Source: Lachnospiraceae bacterium
GTDB lineage: Bacteria; Bacillota; Clostridia; Lachnospirales; Lachnospiraceae
Direction: 5' to 3'
Assembly: GCA_024690605.1 (NCBI GenBank)
Contig: JAILOV010000016.1
Location: 1 to 64,000 of the forward strand
Length of the DNA stretch: 64,000 nt
Shown here: positions 34,601 to 44,000 of the stretch, in pieces
Layout of the letters: every line of letters starts with the position of its first letter
Numbering within the stretch: position 1 is the first letter of the stretch
The notes under the pieces: model-generated
Database searches by the model: none
What the model was told of the DNA's origin: nothing
Seen by the model: the letters and a program-made list of their open reading frames with translations, nothing else
Position numbers and translations under genes: made by a program

Positions 34601-36256
34601 GTCTATCCGTGGATCGCCAGGACCAGGCACTCCACGCCCGGCGTGTCGCTGATCTCGCCGCCGCCGCATCATGATATCTACTCGATCGAGGATCTGGCAC
34701 AGCTGATCTACGATCTGAAGAACGCCAACCGGCAGGCAAGGATCTCCGTGAAGCTGGTCTCCGAAGCCGGTGTCGGCACGGTGGCGGCCGGTGTCGCCAA
34801 GGCGGGGGCACAGGTGGTGCTTGTCTCCGGCTATGACGGCGGAACCGGCGCGGCGCCCAAATCTTCGATCCACAACGCGGGACTTCCGTGGGAACTGGGG
34901 ATCGCGGAGACGCACCAGACACTGATCATGAATCATCTGCGGAACAAGGTGCGGATCGAAGCGGACGGCAAGCTCATGAGCGGTCGGGATGTCGCGATCG
35001 CGGCGATGCTGGGCGCCGAGGAATTCGGCTTTGCCACGGCACCGCTCGTCACGATGGGCTGCGTCATGATGCGCGTGTGCAATCTGGACACCTGCCCGGT
35101 GGGCGTTGCCACGCAGAACCCGGAGCTTCGGAAGCGTTTCCGCGGGAAGCCCGAATATGTGATGAACTTCATGCGCTTTATCGCGAGAGAGCTGCGGGAG
35201 ATCATGGCCGAGCTCGGGATCCGGAGTGTGGATGAGCTGGTGGGCAGAAGCGATCTGCTCCGGATGCGGGACGATCTGACGGGCCGGCAGGCCAAGGTCG
35301 ATCTGTCCGGGATCCTCGACAATCCCTATGCTGGTAAGAAGAACATGCGCAGGCAGACCCTCTTTGATCCGGCCGAGGTCTATGACTTCAAACTCAAAAA
35401 GACGCCGGACGAGCGTGTGCTGCTTAAGAAATTCGACAAGGCCCTGCAGAAGGGACAGAAAGCCGCGGTCGATCTGCCCGTGATGAACACGGACCGGGCA
35501 TTCGGTTCCATCTTCGGATCGGAGATCACGAGGCGTTTCGGCGATCAGGAACTGGCGGAGGACACCTTTACCGTGCGGACGCAGGGTGCCGGCGGGCAGT
35601 CCTTCGGTGCGTTCATTCCGCAGGGACTCACGATCCGCCTCGAGGGAGACGCCAATGACTATTTCGGCAAGGGCCTTTCCGGTGGGAAGCTCATCGTGGT
35701 GCCGCCCGAGGGATCGGCATTCCGGCGTGAGGAGAACATCATCGTCGGCAATGTCGCGCTCTACGGTGCTACCAGCGGCAAGGCGTTCATCAGCGGTGTG
35801 GCAGGCGAGCGATTCTGCGTGCGCAATTCCGGTGCCATGGCCGTGGTGGAGGGTGTCGGCGATCACGGCTGTGAGTACATGACCGGCGGCGTGGCGGTGA
35901 TCCTGGGACGGACCGGCAAGAACTTCGCTGCCGGCATGTCGGGCGGCATCGCCTATGTGCTGGATCCCGACACGGATCTCTACACGCGGATCAACAAGGA
36001 GATGGTGTCCTCGCAGGAGATCACCTCGAAATATGACGTGCAGCAGCTCAAGGATCTGATCGAGGAGCATGTGGCGGCGACAGGATCGCCGCTGGGCAGA
36101 GAGATCCTCGATGATTTCGCCGGATGGCTGCCGCGGTTTAAGAAGATCATCCCGCATGATTACATGCGGATCCTGACAGCGATCGGACAGATGGAGGAGA
36201 AGGGCTTAAGCCGTGAACAGGCGCAGATGGAGGCGTTCTACGCCTGCCATCGATAA
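31700..36256 (+). CDS. gltB: Glutamate synthase large subunit
   Basis: A 1518-residue subunit that transfers the amide of glutamine to 2-oxoglutarate. The nucleophile is Cys23 (HDACGIGAIVN) behind a 22-residue propeptide. The glutaminase domain is followed by the FMN synthase domain (AMSYGSISEEAHETMALAMN, GEGGESPERL, LVSGYDGGTGAAP) and the 3Fe-4S cluster motif C-x5-C-x4-C in GCVMMRVCNLDTCPVG. A C-terminal glycine-rich helix domain (GANDYFGKGLSGG-like, GNVALYGATSG) completes it. It follows glnN by 18 bases and precedes gltD by 10. Confidence 0.97.
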   Translation: MFDARSNVEKPPLYDERYEHDACGIGAIVNIHGVKSRETVENALRIVENLEHRAGKDAEGKTGDGVGILLQVCHTFFAEELRTQGVELPPEREYGVGMFFFPQDELKRSQSKKMFETLCAKSGLSFLAWRRVPVEKKVLGHQALSCMPCIEQAFVGKPENVEKGIDFERKLYVVRREFEQGADATYICSLSSRTVVYKGMFLVGQLRTFYKDLQSDDYTSAIAIVHSRFSTNTNPSWERAHPNRFIVHNGEINTIRGNADKMLAREETMDSAYLKGDLVRVLPAINVQGSDSAMLDNTLEFLVMNGMELPLAVMITIPEPWVNNKTMSQSKRDFYQYYSTMMEPWDGPAAILFCDGDIMGAVLDRNGLRPSRYYITSDDTLILSSEVGVLPVPPEKIVKKDRLRPGKMLLVDTVQGRLIDDEECKERYARRNPYGEWLNDHLVTLHDLKIPNKRIASYTEEERGRMQKAFGYTYEELKDTILPMARDGAEAICSMGIDIPLPVLSSHHQPLFNYFKQLFAQVTNPPIDAIREEIVTSTNVYLGRDGNLLKEEAGNCTMLMVNNPILTNTDLLKIKTMQHEGFKVQTIPIVYYVNTRLEKALDRLFMEVDKAYRDGANIVILSDRDVDENHVAIPSLLAVSALRQYLVRTRKATSLSLILESAEPREVHHFATLLGYGASAINPYLAQESIAGLIDSGMLDKDYYAAVDDYNSAVLHGIIKIASKMGISTIQSYQGSQIFEAIGIDHSVIDKYFTGTVSRIGGIGLEDIENDVETLHDRAFDPLGLQNDLTLDSLGYHKARAGGEEHLYTPETIHLLQEATRRGDYGLFRRYTALVNREDSVRNLRGLLQFKLPKKGIPIDEVESEEEIVKRFKTGAMSYGSISEEAHETMALAMNALGGKSNSGEGGESPERLVSAGTAEDKCSAIKQVASGRFGVTSSYLVSAKEIQIKMAQGAKPGEGGHLPGSKVYPWIARTRHSTPGVSLISPPPHHDIYSIEDLAQLIYDLKNANRQARISVKLVSEAGVGTVAAGVAKAGAQVVLVSGYDGGTGAAPKSSIHNAGLPWELGIAETHQTLIMNHLRNKVRIEADGKLMSGRDVAIAAMLGAEEFGFATAPLVTMGCVMMRVCNLDTCPVGVATQNPELRKRFRGKPEYVMNFMRFIARELREIMAELGIRSVDELVGRSDLLRMRDDLTGRQAKVDLSGILDNPYAGKKNMRRQTLFDPAEVYDFKLKKTPDERVLLKKFDKALQKGQKAAVDLPVMNTDRAFGSIFGSEITRRFGDQELAEDTFTVRTQGAGGQSFGAFIPQGLTIRLEGDANDYFGKGLSGGKLIVVPPEGSAFRREENIIVGNVALYGATSGKAFISGVAGERFCVRNSGAMAVVEGVGDHGCEYMTGGVAVILGRTGKNFAAGMSGGIAYVLDPDTDLYTRINKEMVSSQEITSKYDVQQLKDLIEEHVAATGSPLGREILDDFAGWLPRFKKIIPHDYMRILTAIGQMEEKGLSREQAQMEAFYACHR

Positions 36257-36266
36257 GGAGTGAACC

Positions 36267-37754
36267 ATGGGTAAACCAACCGGATTTCTGGAATATGAGA
36301 GAAAGAGCTCCCCGGCGATCCCGCCGAAGGAGCGCATCAAGAACTGGGAGGAATTTCACACACCGCTGCCGGAAAAGGAGCGCACGATCCAGGCGTCGCG
36401 CTGCATGGCCTGCGGCGTCCCGTTCTGTCAGGCGGGGGCCGATATCATGGGCCGCACGACGGGGTGCCCCTTGCACAATCTGATCCCCGAATGGAACGAT
36501 CTGATCTATCGGGGAAACTGGCGGGAGGCTTACCGGCGGCTCAGGAAGACGAACAGCTTCCCGGAGTTTACCGGCCGCGTGTGCCCGGCGCTCTGCGAGG
36601 TCGCCTGCACCTGCAATCTGGGCGGCGATCCGGTCGGCGGCAAGGAGACGGAGCTGGCCATCATCGAGCGCGCCTATCGCGAGGGCTGGGCGGCAGCCGA
36701 ACCGCCTGCCGTGCGGACGGGGAAGCGGATCGCGATCGTGGGATCGGGACCGTCGGGACTCTCCGCTGCGGATCTGCTCAACCGCCGCGGACACAATGTG
36801 ACGGTCTTTGAGCGCTTTGACCGTCCGGGCGGTCTGCTGATGTACGGGATCCCCAACATGAAGCTGGAAAAGCGCTTTGTGGAAAGAAAGCTGAAGATCC
36901 TTGAGGAGGAGGGCATCCGTTTTGTCACCGGCGCCGATGTGGGGAAGAATGTGAAGGCCGATGAGATCCTTGCGGATCATGACCGCGTGCTGCTTGCCTG
37001 CGGGGCGTCCAAACCGCGTGATCTGAACGCGCCGGGGAGAGACGCGGAGGGAATCTTTTTTGCCGTGGATTTCCTGCGGGAGAACACGAAGGCGCTCTTA
37101 GATTCCGACTTCCGCAAAGCGGGTTCGATCAACGCGAAGGGGAAGCAGGTCGTGATCGTCGGAGGCGGCGACACCGGCAATGACTGTCTGGGAACCTGCA
37201 TCCGTCACGGCGCGAAGAGTGTCGTGCAGATCGAGATGATGCCCAAGCCGCCGGAAAAGCGCACGGACGACAATCCATGGCCCGAGTGGCCCAATGTGTT
37301 AAAGACCGATTACGGTCAGGAGGAGGCCATCGAGGTCTTCGGGAGCGATCCGCGGATCTATGAGACGACCGTCAGGGAGTTTCTCAAGGATAAGGCGGGA
37401 AAGCTCCGCGCGATCCGCACCGTGCGGCTCTCCTGGGAGACGGAGAACGGCCGGCGGGTGATGAAGGAGATCCCCGGATCGGAGCAGGAACTTCCCTGTG
37501 AGCTGTTATTGATCGCGGCCGGTTTTGTCGGCGCGCAGGACTATATCGCCGAAGCCTTCGGCGTGCAGCGGGACAACCGCGGCAACATCGCGACGGCGCC
37601 GGGAGAATTCGGAACCTCGGTTACCGGCGTGTTCTGCGCGGGTGACATGCACACCGGACAGTCGCTGGTGGTCAAGGCGATCCGTCAGGGGAGAGAGGCC
37701 GCGCGCGCCATCGATCTGGATCTCATGGGCTACACCAACCTGATCGTGCAATAG
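36267..37754 (+). CDS. gltD: Glutamate synthase small subunit
   Basis: A 495-residue FAD/NAD(P)H-oxidising subunit that supplies electrons to GltB. The N-terminal cysteine region ([30 protein letters not shown]) holds the Fe-S clusters. The FAD loop is [15 protein letters not shown] and the NAD(P) loop is [13 protein letters not shown]; the late [26 protein letters not shown] is the second FAD-binding segment. AAGGAG precedes ATG 36267. It is the last gene of the asnB operon; a new promoter follows at 37776. Confidence 0.97.
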   Translation: MGKPTGFLEYERKSSPAIPPKERIKNWEEFHTPLPEKERTIQASRCMACGVPFCQAGADIMGRTTGCPLHNLIPEWNDLIYRGNWREAYRRLRKTNSFPEFTGRVCPALCEVACTCNLGGDPVGGKETELAIIERAYREGWAAAEPPAVRTGKRIAIVGSGPSGLSAADLLNRRGHNVTVFERFDRPGGLLMYGIPNMKLEKRFVERKLKILEEEGIRFVTGADVGKNVKADEILADHDRVLLACGASKPRDLNAPGRDAEGIFFAVDFLRENTKALLDSDFRKAGSINAKGKQVVIVGGGDTGNDCLGTCIRHGAKSVVQIEMMPKPPEKRTDDNPWPEWPNVLKTDYGQEEAIEVFGSDPRIYETTVREFLKDKAGKLRAIRTVRLSWETENGRRVMKEIPGSEQELPCELLLIAAGFVGAQDYIAEAFGVQRDNRGNIATAPGEFGTSVTGVFCAGDMHTGQSLVVKAIRQGREAARAIDLDLMGYTNLIVQ

Positions 37755-37775
37755 CGAGTCGTCAAAGCGACATGT

Positions 37776-37805
37776 TTGATATCGATCTCCATCATCGTGT
37801 ATAAT
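37776..37805 (+). promoter_or_regulatory. Promoter of the 37844 gene
   Basis: TTGATA (37776-37781) and a perfect TATAAT (37800-37805) with an 18-base spacer, about 38 bases before the start codon. Confidence 0.7.
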
Positions 37806-37843
37806 GCTGAAGAGTGTTTCTGCATGCGGAAAGGGGCAGGAAG

Positions 37844-40291
37844 ATGGGATTGATAAAAGATATGGAAGCGTTCCACGAACGGGAGAACGGTGATTTTAAA
37901 AATATCCTGAGAGATGCTCTGGGACCGGAGGGAACGGCTGCCTATAAAAAAGATGAGGAAAATGAACTGTTAGGACTCACCGGTATCCACGTCGGGATCG
38001 AAAGAAGCAGTGCGATAACCGCTTTTTCCACCTGGCTGATGGCGTTCAAAGACTATTCCGTTCAGGATGTCTTTGCACTGGAAGCGGACAAGAGCGAAGA
38101 GAAAAAGGCTGAGATCCGCGGCCTGTTTGAGGAATTCAAAAAGGATCTCAGGGAGAACTACAACATCGGTCTCGGTCTCCAAAGAGCCGAGCGACTGGGC
38201 GTCTGGCACAGAAGAGCGGCAGAGAAGATATCGGAATTCCGGCTGCCCGACGAAGCTGCGCAGACATCGGCCGATATGGGAAGACTCGCGGCAAGATGCA
38301 ATATCCTGCAGACGGTTTTTGTGGATCTTGGTCAGGACACGGCCGATATGCTCACGGATCCGGCCGTACGTGCCGCCTATTATCATGGAGCCGGCGGCAT
38401 GATGACGATGCAGGAGACGATCAGCCGGGTGCATGGAGCATCGCTTGCTCCCGTCTATATGACGAAGAAGATACTCGGCGACGAAACCCAGCTGGCAGAG
38501 CATTTTGCCCTGTTTCAGGATGAGTGGGAGCAATACCGCGGCAAGCGTCTCGCGGAGATCAGGACACCCGGCCTCGGTGTTCTCAATGACAGAATGACGA
38601 TGCTTTCGATGGCCATGAAGGTCGGAAGCACGCCGGAGCAGATCAGCGAGGCGGAAGCATTTTGCAGAGGACAGCAGCCCACGCCCTCCTCGAAGTTCTC
38701 CTGGGAATCAGAGATGACGCAGAGACGGGAAGCAGTCCGTAAAGATGGCGTCGCGTCGTTGCAGGCGGAGATCGATGATCTGGCCTTTACGCTGTCAGAA
38801 CGTCCGCTGGGGCGTTTTGAGGAGAGGCTCGCTTCCGTGGGGGACTATCAGACCATGTCCGCCGACCAGAAGGCCGAGGCTGCCGCGCTGTTTCAGGAAA
38901 TCTTCGGCAGAAAACTCACCTATGAAAGATTTGAACCGTTCTTTACCGGAACGTTCAAAAATGTCTATGATCTGTTCTCAATCAACGGACAAAAAGTGAA
39001 TTCCTTTTCCTATGCTGCAGGTGCAAAAGGCCTTTCGGATGCGGATAAGGAAGTTTTTGTTCAGATCCAGATCCTCAAAGCGCTGAAGGATCCCACATGC
39101 AGTCTTACGCTTGATATCCCGCAATATACAGGATATGAAAGGATGGAGGCGCAGGATAAGCCGTTTCCGGTCAGCCTTCACAAGAATGAGCTGCTGCTGA
39201 ATCCGGCCGGTGACAGTAAGGAGATCGATTATGCCGCCGAAGCTGCGGATTTCCTTGCGGAAGGTATCACGGGCGGGAAAGTGAACACCGCGGACATGGT
39301 TCTCGGCGCTCCGGTGGATCGACTGATCGACAAGGCATTGTTTGACGGATATGAGGATAAGGATACCCTGGAAAAGATGGGGAAGGATATCTATGACTGC
39401 GTTTTCATCAACGGGATCTCTGTCAATGATATCTTCGAGGAGAAATACGGAAACGCGGGAATCTCCCCCAATTTTCAGCGGTATGTCAAGAACTCCATTA
39501 TCATGTCCCAGCGGATGGATCCGAAAAACCTGATCGTTGTGCGGCCCTTTGACAGGACCGCTGACACCTTTACCCTGCAGGATCCCATTCCTCTGGGGGT
39601 CGGGCCGGACATGAAGGGCTTTACCGATGAACAGAGAAGGGAGATCTCCGAGCGCAACCGTCAGTTTGTCGAGGAATACCGGAAGCTGTCGCCCGAGGAA
39701 CGCGAAAAAGACTACCCGAAGCAGCCGGCTGCTCCGGATGCGAAAGCGGTTCCGCATGGGGGCATGGTCGGTTCGTATCATGAGAAGATCCGGAGCATTG
39801 ATGAGCACTATCAGAAGATGCTCGACGAGAGCCGGTTTATGCATGTTGACTCGCAGGCATACAAGAATATGGTCGCCGCGGCCAAAGCGGTTCATGATCA
39901 CGCGATCGATTTTGATGACAGTTCACCGGCTTCCCGGGCAAAAATGGATGAGCTGATGGGGAATCTGCATGAGGCAGCCGCTGCCTATGCGGAAAAGGAG
40001 GCATACCACAAAACCAAAAGAACGGGGCGCGGTGTCAGCCGCAAGAATACAGCGCTCTCTCTCATGGCGCTGACAGGCGCGGCGGCCGACGAAACGGCTG
40101 TGACGGACAGGCGTCTGCGCTGGTCGGACAAGAAGAAGATGAGTCTGAGCGAATTGACGGATATGGAGAGAAAGGCGAATGCCGGCGCTTTTGGAAAGAA
40201 AGCGGAGGAAACCCGAAAGCAGCAGCGCCGCCAACGCAGGCATGAACAGAAAAAGCGTGAAACGCCGCCGCCGCAGCATACGGGCACTTGA
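37844..40291 (+). CDS. Large orphan protein, cytoplasmic, function unknown
   Basis: An 815-residue protein I do not recognise. It starts MGLIKDMEAFHEREN and has no signal peptide or membrane segment. The body is mostly mixed helix with several regular stretches (ADKSEEKKAEIRGLFEEFKK; DADKEVFVQIQILKALKD). The last ~230 residues contain KIRSIDEHYQKMLDESRFM, AYKNMVAAAKAVHDHAIDF and a basic tail (RRQRRHEQKKRE). The middle segment around GNAGISPNFQRYVKNSI suggests a globular core. It has its own promoter and AGGAAG ribosome site; the frame is open to 37814. Its composition resembles large lineage-specific Lachnospiraceae proteins, but I cannot name a family. Confidence 0.7.
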   Translation: MGLIKDMEAFHERENGDFKNILRDALGPEGTAAYKKDEENELLGLTGIHVGIERSSAITAFSTWLMAFKDYSVQDVFALEADKSEEKKAEIRGLFEEFKKDLRENYNIGLGLQRAERLGVWHRRAAEKISEFRLPDEAAQTSADMGRLAARCNILQTVFVDLGQDTADMLTDPAVRAAYYHGAGGMMTMQETISRVHGASLAPVYMTKKILGDETQLAEHFALFQDEWEQYRGKRLAEIRTPGLGVLNDRMTMLSMAMKVGSTPEQISEAEAFCRGQQPTPSSKFSWESEMTQRREAVRKDGVASLQAEIDDLAFTLSERPLGRFEERLASVGDYQTMSADQKAEAAALFQEIFGRKLTYERFEPFFTGTFKNVYDLFSINGQKVNSFSYAAGAKGLSDADKEVFVQIQILKALKDPTCSLTLDIPQYTGYERMEAQDKPFPVSLHKNELLLNPAGDSKEIDYAAEAADFLAEGITGGKVNTADMVLGAPVDRLIDKALFDGYEDKDTLEKMGKDIYDCVFINGISVNDIFEEKYGNAGISPNFQRYVKNSIIMSQRMDPKNLIVVRPFDRTADTFTLQDPIPLGVGPDMKGFTDEQRREISERNRQFVEEYRKLSPEEREKDYPKQPAAPDAKAVPHGGMVGSYHEKIRSIDEHYQKMLDESRFMHVDSQAYKNMVAAAKAVHDHAIDFDDSSPASRAKMDELMGNLHEAAAAYAEKEAYHKTKRTGRGVSRKNTALSLMALTGAAADETAVTDRRLRWSDKKKMSLSELTDMERKANAGAFGKKAEETRKQQRRQRRHEQKKRETPPPQHTGT

Positions 40292-40341
40292 TTTCATGCC
40301 GTAAAACTGATACTATCTTGGGAGAAAGGAAGGCTTGACTG

Positions 40342-41229
40342 ATGAGTGATTACGTTCTGAGCTGCTGTTCCTCCTGTGATCTTTCCAAGGAGTATTTTGA
40401 GCGGAGAAACATTCCCGCTGTCTATTTTCATTTTGAACTGGGCGGCACGGTCTATCCCGATGACATGGGGGAGACGGTCTCTCCCGACGAGCTGTTTAGG
40501 CGGATGCTGGCGGGCGAGGCCACAAGGACCAGCCAGGTCAGCGTCGGCGAATATGAAGACTTCTTCGAGCCGTTTTTGAAAGAGGGCAAGGACATCCTGC
40601 ACATCTGTCTTTCCAGCGGTCTGTCCGGCACCTTTAACTCCGCGCGGCTCGCTAGAGAATCCCTCAAGGAATCCTATCCGGACCGCAAGATCTACATCGT
40701 TGATTCCCTCGGCGCCTCCAGCGGCTACGGTTTTCTCGTGGACAGCCTGGCGGATCTCAGGGATCAGGGCATGGGGATCGACGAGCTGCATGAATATGCG
40801 GAAGCCAACAAGCTCCATGTTCACCACTGGTTCTTCTCGACGGATCTGACCTTTTACATCCGCGGCGGCCGCGTCTCCAAGACGGCGGGCACCATCGGGA
40901 GCATCCTGGGCATCTGCCCGCTCCTCAACATGGACAGCGACGGCCTGCTCATTCCCCGCGAGAAGATCCGCACCAAGAAAAAGGTCTGCAGGCGGACCGT
41001 GGAAAAGATGGTCGAGCACGCGGACAACGGAACGGATTATGCGGGGAAATGCTTCATTTCCCATTCCGCATGTTTCGAGGATGCGAGATTTGTGGCGGAT
41101 CTGATCGAAGAAACCTTCCCGCATCTGGACGGCAAGGTGCAGATCTTCCCGATCGGTGCGACGATCGGCAGCCACACCGGCCCGGGCACCGTGGCGGTCT
41201 TCTTCCACGGAGACGAACGGGTGAAATAG
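40342..41229 (+). CDS. DegV family fatty-acid-binding protein
   Basis: A 295-residue protein with the DegV fold: an N-terminal DYVLSCCSSCDLS strand, TSQVSVGEYEDFF, the conserved LHICLSSGLSGTFNSA motif, FYIRGGRVSKTAGTIGSILGICPLL, and a late PIGATIGSHTGPGTVAVFF. DegV/FakB proteins bind fatty acids and present them to the kinase FakA for use in phospholipids. No FakA gene is seen here. GAGAAAGGAAGG precedes ATG 40342. The gene converges with the truncated glycosyltransferase, whose stop lies about 33 bases away. Confidence 0.92.
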   Translation: MSDYVLSCCSSCDLSKEYFERRNIPAVYFHFELGGTVYPDDMGETVSPDELFRRMLAGEATRTSQVSVGEYEDFFEPFLKEGKDILHICLSSGLSGTFNSARLARESLKESYPDRKIYIVDSLGASSGYGFLVDSLADLRDQGMGIDELHEYAEANKLHVHHWFFSTDLTFYIRGGRVSKTAGTIGSILGICPLLNMDSDGLLIPREKIRTKKKVCRRTVEKMVEHADNGTDYAGKCFISHSACFEDARFVADLIEETFPHLDGKVQIFPIGATIGSHTGPGTVAVFFHGDERVK

Positions 41230-41262
41230 ACGAAGCGATTAACGGATGATCGCGGGAGAGGC

Positions 41263-41826
41263 TTAGGCCTCGGGAAGTCCCAGATAGAGTTCCTCGGTCT
41301 CCTCCACGGCCTTGTCCCAGCCGATCTGATTCCTGACATGCTGACGCGCCAGATCTCCGAGTTTGGCGCGTCTTTCTTTGTCCGGCAGGAGCGCGGTCAG
41401 CTGCTCGCGCAGACTGTACGGATCGCTGTGCGTAAAGGTTTCGGCCACCAGCGATCCGTCCAGGGCGGTCACCACCTCGAGATTTTCGGGGATGTCACTC
41501 ACCAGGCAGCAGCGCCCGTATCCCATGGCCTCCAGAAGACTCAGCGCCATGCCCTCCACATCGCTTGCCTGACAGAAGACCATGGCATTGGTCAGGAGCT
41601 CTTCCAGCAGTTCACCTTTGACAAAACCGGTGAAAATGATGCGGTCGTCGCCGGCGGCCAATTTGTAAAGCTCTTCCGCGTAGTCATCGGTCCCGCCGCT
41701 TCCGCCGGCGATCACCAGGCGGCAGTTGGTGTCCATGCCGCGGAACGCCTCCACGAGATAATGCAGGCCTTTCTCCGGGACCAGACGGCAGAGGGAGAGG
41801 ATGGGTAAATACCTGCCGAAGGCCAT
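41263..41826 (-). pseudogene. Glycosyltransferase family 4, C-terminal half only
   Basis: A minus-strand frame of 187 codons. It contains the second Rossmann domain of a GT4 enzyme: LSLCRLVPEKGLHYLVEAF, RLVIAGGSGG, IIFTGFVKGELLEELL and the donor-binding EGMALSLLEAMGYGRCCL. Full-length enzymes have about 180 more residues before this point. The first residues (MAFGRYLP) come from sequence that, on the other strand, encodes the start of the GT2 gene. The 5' half has been removed by a rearrangement near 41800-41815. Confidence 0.7.
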
Positions 41827-42823
41827 GCAGTCGCTGCTGGACCAGACTTTCGCCGATTATGAGATCCTCATCGTGGATGACGGATCAACGGACGGGAGCG
41901 CGGTGGAATGTGACAGGCAGGCCGAGGGAAGGGAAAACATCCGTGTTTTTCACAAAGAGAACGGAGGTCTTTCTTCTGCACGAAACTACGGGATCGAGCA
42001 TGCGATGGGGGAATATATCATTTTTCCGGATCCGGATGACTGGGTCGAACCGGATTATCTGCAGACGCTCTATTCCCTGATCCTGGAGAATCCGGAGACG
42101 GATCTGGCTGTTTGCGGGCATTATGAAACCAAAAACGGACAGGATATGTTGTGGGATCCTGAAGCGCACAAAGTTATGCTGAATACTGATGAGGCATTGT
42201 TCCTGCTGATGAGGCAGGATCATTATTGCGGTTATGCATGGAATAAGCTATACCGCATGGATCTGATCCGGGAACATGCGCTTCGTTTTGATGAAGAACT
42301 TGGTATGGTGCAGGATCTTCATTTTGCGGTCCGGTATATTTCGTACTGTCGTCTTATTGCTTATGATCCGATCCCACTTTATCATTACTGCCGGGATAAC
42401 GGTGGGGTCACGCGTTCCAGAAAAATCGGAAAAAGAGAACTCAGCGGGCTGAGGACTTATGAAAAAATCGCGGATGAGATGCATGAAACACATCCGGCGG
42501 TTGTGGCAGATGCATGCGCTTCTCTTTGCGAAATGGTGTTGCGATACATAGGCGTATATTATCGATACGATCTGAAAGAACCGGAGAAACTGGCGTTATT
42601 ACGAGGCAAATTTCGGCAGCACTGCCGCCATTTTTTTGCAAGCAGACGGTTCGGTATCCGGCATAAATGTGCTGCGGCGTTTGTGATCTTCTCTCCTCGT
42701 ATGTATTATTTTCTTGTACATACGTTCGGACACATGCGTGAGCCTCAGATGAAAGGCGATATTATGCGAGAGCAGCTTAAAACTGTCGTGGACGGAGAAA
42801 GAACAGATGATCAGATGGATTAA
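41801..42823 (+). CDS. Glycosyltransferase family 2, N-terminal strand missing
   Basis: A 340-residue GT-A-type enzyme. It begins MGKYLPKAMQSLLDQTFADYEILIVDDGSTDGS, which in normal family members follows a first strand like VSVIVPVYN. That first nucleotide-binding strand (about 12 residues) is absent. The rest is intact: KENGGLSSARNYGIEHAMGEYI, the DxD-equivalent in FPDPDDWVEPDYL, and a helical C-terminal region. AGGGAGAGG happens to precede ATG 41801. The upstream sequence is the cut end of a GT4 gene on the other strand, so the original start was probably lost. Activity is doubtful. It overlaps the next gene by 17 bases. Confidence 0.7.
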   Translation: MGKYLPKAMQSLLDQTFADYEILIVDDGSTDGSAVECDRQAEGRENIRVFHKENGGLSSARNYGIEHAMGEYIIFPDPDDWVEPDYLQTLYSLILENPETDLAVCGHYETKNGQDMLWDPEAHKVMLNTDEALFLLMRQDHYCGYAWNKLYRMDLIREHALRFDEELGMVQDLHFAVRYISYCRLIAYDPIPLYHYCRDNGGVTRSRKIGKRELSGLRTYEKIADEMHETHPAVVADACASLCEMVLRYIGVYYRYDLKEPEKLALLRGKFRQHCRHFFASRRFGIRHKCAAAFVIFSPRMYYFLVHTFGHMREPQMKGDIMREQLKTVVDGERTDDQMD

Positions 42824-44000
42824 AACCATAATTCGTTATACGGGTATCATTGTGCTGCATTTCCTGCTCCTTCCTCCTGCACGTATTCTGCGACTTATTC
42901 ATTCCGGATATCGGGCGCTCTGGCTGATCTCGGAAAGGGGGTACGATGCAAGGGATAACGGCTACTGGTTTTACCGATATCTGCGCACAGATCATCCGGA
43001 GATCAACGCATATTATGTCATTACGAAGGACAGCGCTGACCGTGACAGAGTCTCTTTTGGAAGAAAAACGGTTCCCTATGGAAGCCTTCGGCATTTCTTA
43101 ATGTATTACGCGGCGGATTATCTGATCGGGACACATGTGCAGCCTGCTGCGCCTGGTACGTGGACTTTTTATCGTCTATCCCGGTATGGGATCCGGGCGC
43201 GCGGCAGACAGGTGTTTCTGCAGCACGGTATTACCATAAATAATGTGAAACATCTGCATTATCCCGGTCTGCGGATCAATCTGTTCCTTTGCGGTGCCAG
43301 GCCTGAATATGAGCATATTCAGTCGGATTTCGGTCATCCGGAAGGAGTGGTGCAATATACCGGTTTTCCGCGTTACGATGCGCTATATGGTGCGGATCAG
43401 AGGGAGCGCGAGATTCTGTTGATGCCAACATGACGCAGCGCAGCCTATCCCACTGGAGATGCATTTCTACAGACGGCTTTTTATAAACATTATCAGGCAT
43501 TTTTGCAATCTCCGGAATTGCTGGAATTATTGGAAAGGTTGGATGTTCGTCTGATCTTTTATCCTCATACGGAACTGCAGAAGGAACTGTTTCGCTTCTC
43601 TTCGCCCTCCGACAGGATCATTTTGGCAGATCAGGCGCACTATGATGTGCAGACATTATTGCTTAGATGCTCGCTGCTAGTCACGGATTACTCCAGCGTG
43701 TTTTTTGATGTGGGTTATCAGGGAAAACCGGTGATCTATTATCAGTTTGATGAAGAGGAATACCGTAGATATCTATACGCGGAGGGATATTTTTCATACA
43801 GGCATGATGGCTTCGGTCCGGTCGTGGAGACAGAGGAAGCGCTTCTTGCCGCACTTGCAGCCTGTGCAGAGAGCGGCTTTGCGCAGCCGCAGGAGTATGC
43901 TGAGCGGGTGGAGCGGTTTTTCCCGATGCGCGACGATAAAAACTGTGAGCGCACTTATCACGCGATCCTTGCTTTGAGCGGCAGAGGGGCGAAATCATGA
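42807..44000 (+). pseudogene. CDP-glycerol glycerophosphotransferase (TagB/TagF-like), interrupted by one in-frame stop
   Basis: The gene encodes a teichoic-acid-type polyglycerol or ribitol phosphate transferase: YWFYRYLRTDHPEINAYYVI, LRHFLMYYAADYLIGTH, FLQHGITINNVKHLHY, and the C-terminal LVTDYSSVFFDVGYQGKPVIYY with the paired histidine/aspartate residues. The frame is continuous from 42807 to 44000 except for TGA at 43431-43433, exactly where the conserved MPTWR motif should have its tryptophan codon (MPT-stop-R). The second half alone has no ribosome site. One base change (TGG to TGA) explains it; a sequencing error is the other option. It overlaps the neighbouring genes at both ends, as in an operon. 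Confidence 0.85.

Noticed and set aside
33608..36157. 849-codon minus-strand open frame opposite gltB
   Set aside because: It is the antisense shadow of a well conserved gltB; it has no family resemblance, and its Arg/His/Asp-rich composition is typical of the opposite strand of GC-rich genes.
43431..43433. UGA read as tryptophan or selenocysteine
   Set aside because: TGA is used as a genuine stop in many genes here (ATGA and TGATG overlaps). No selenocysteine element is evident, and the expected residue is Trp.
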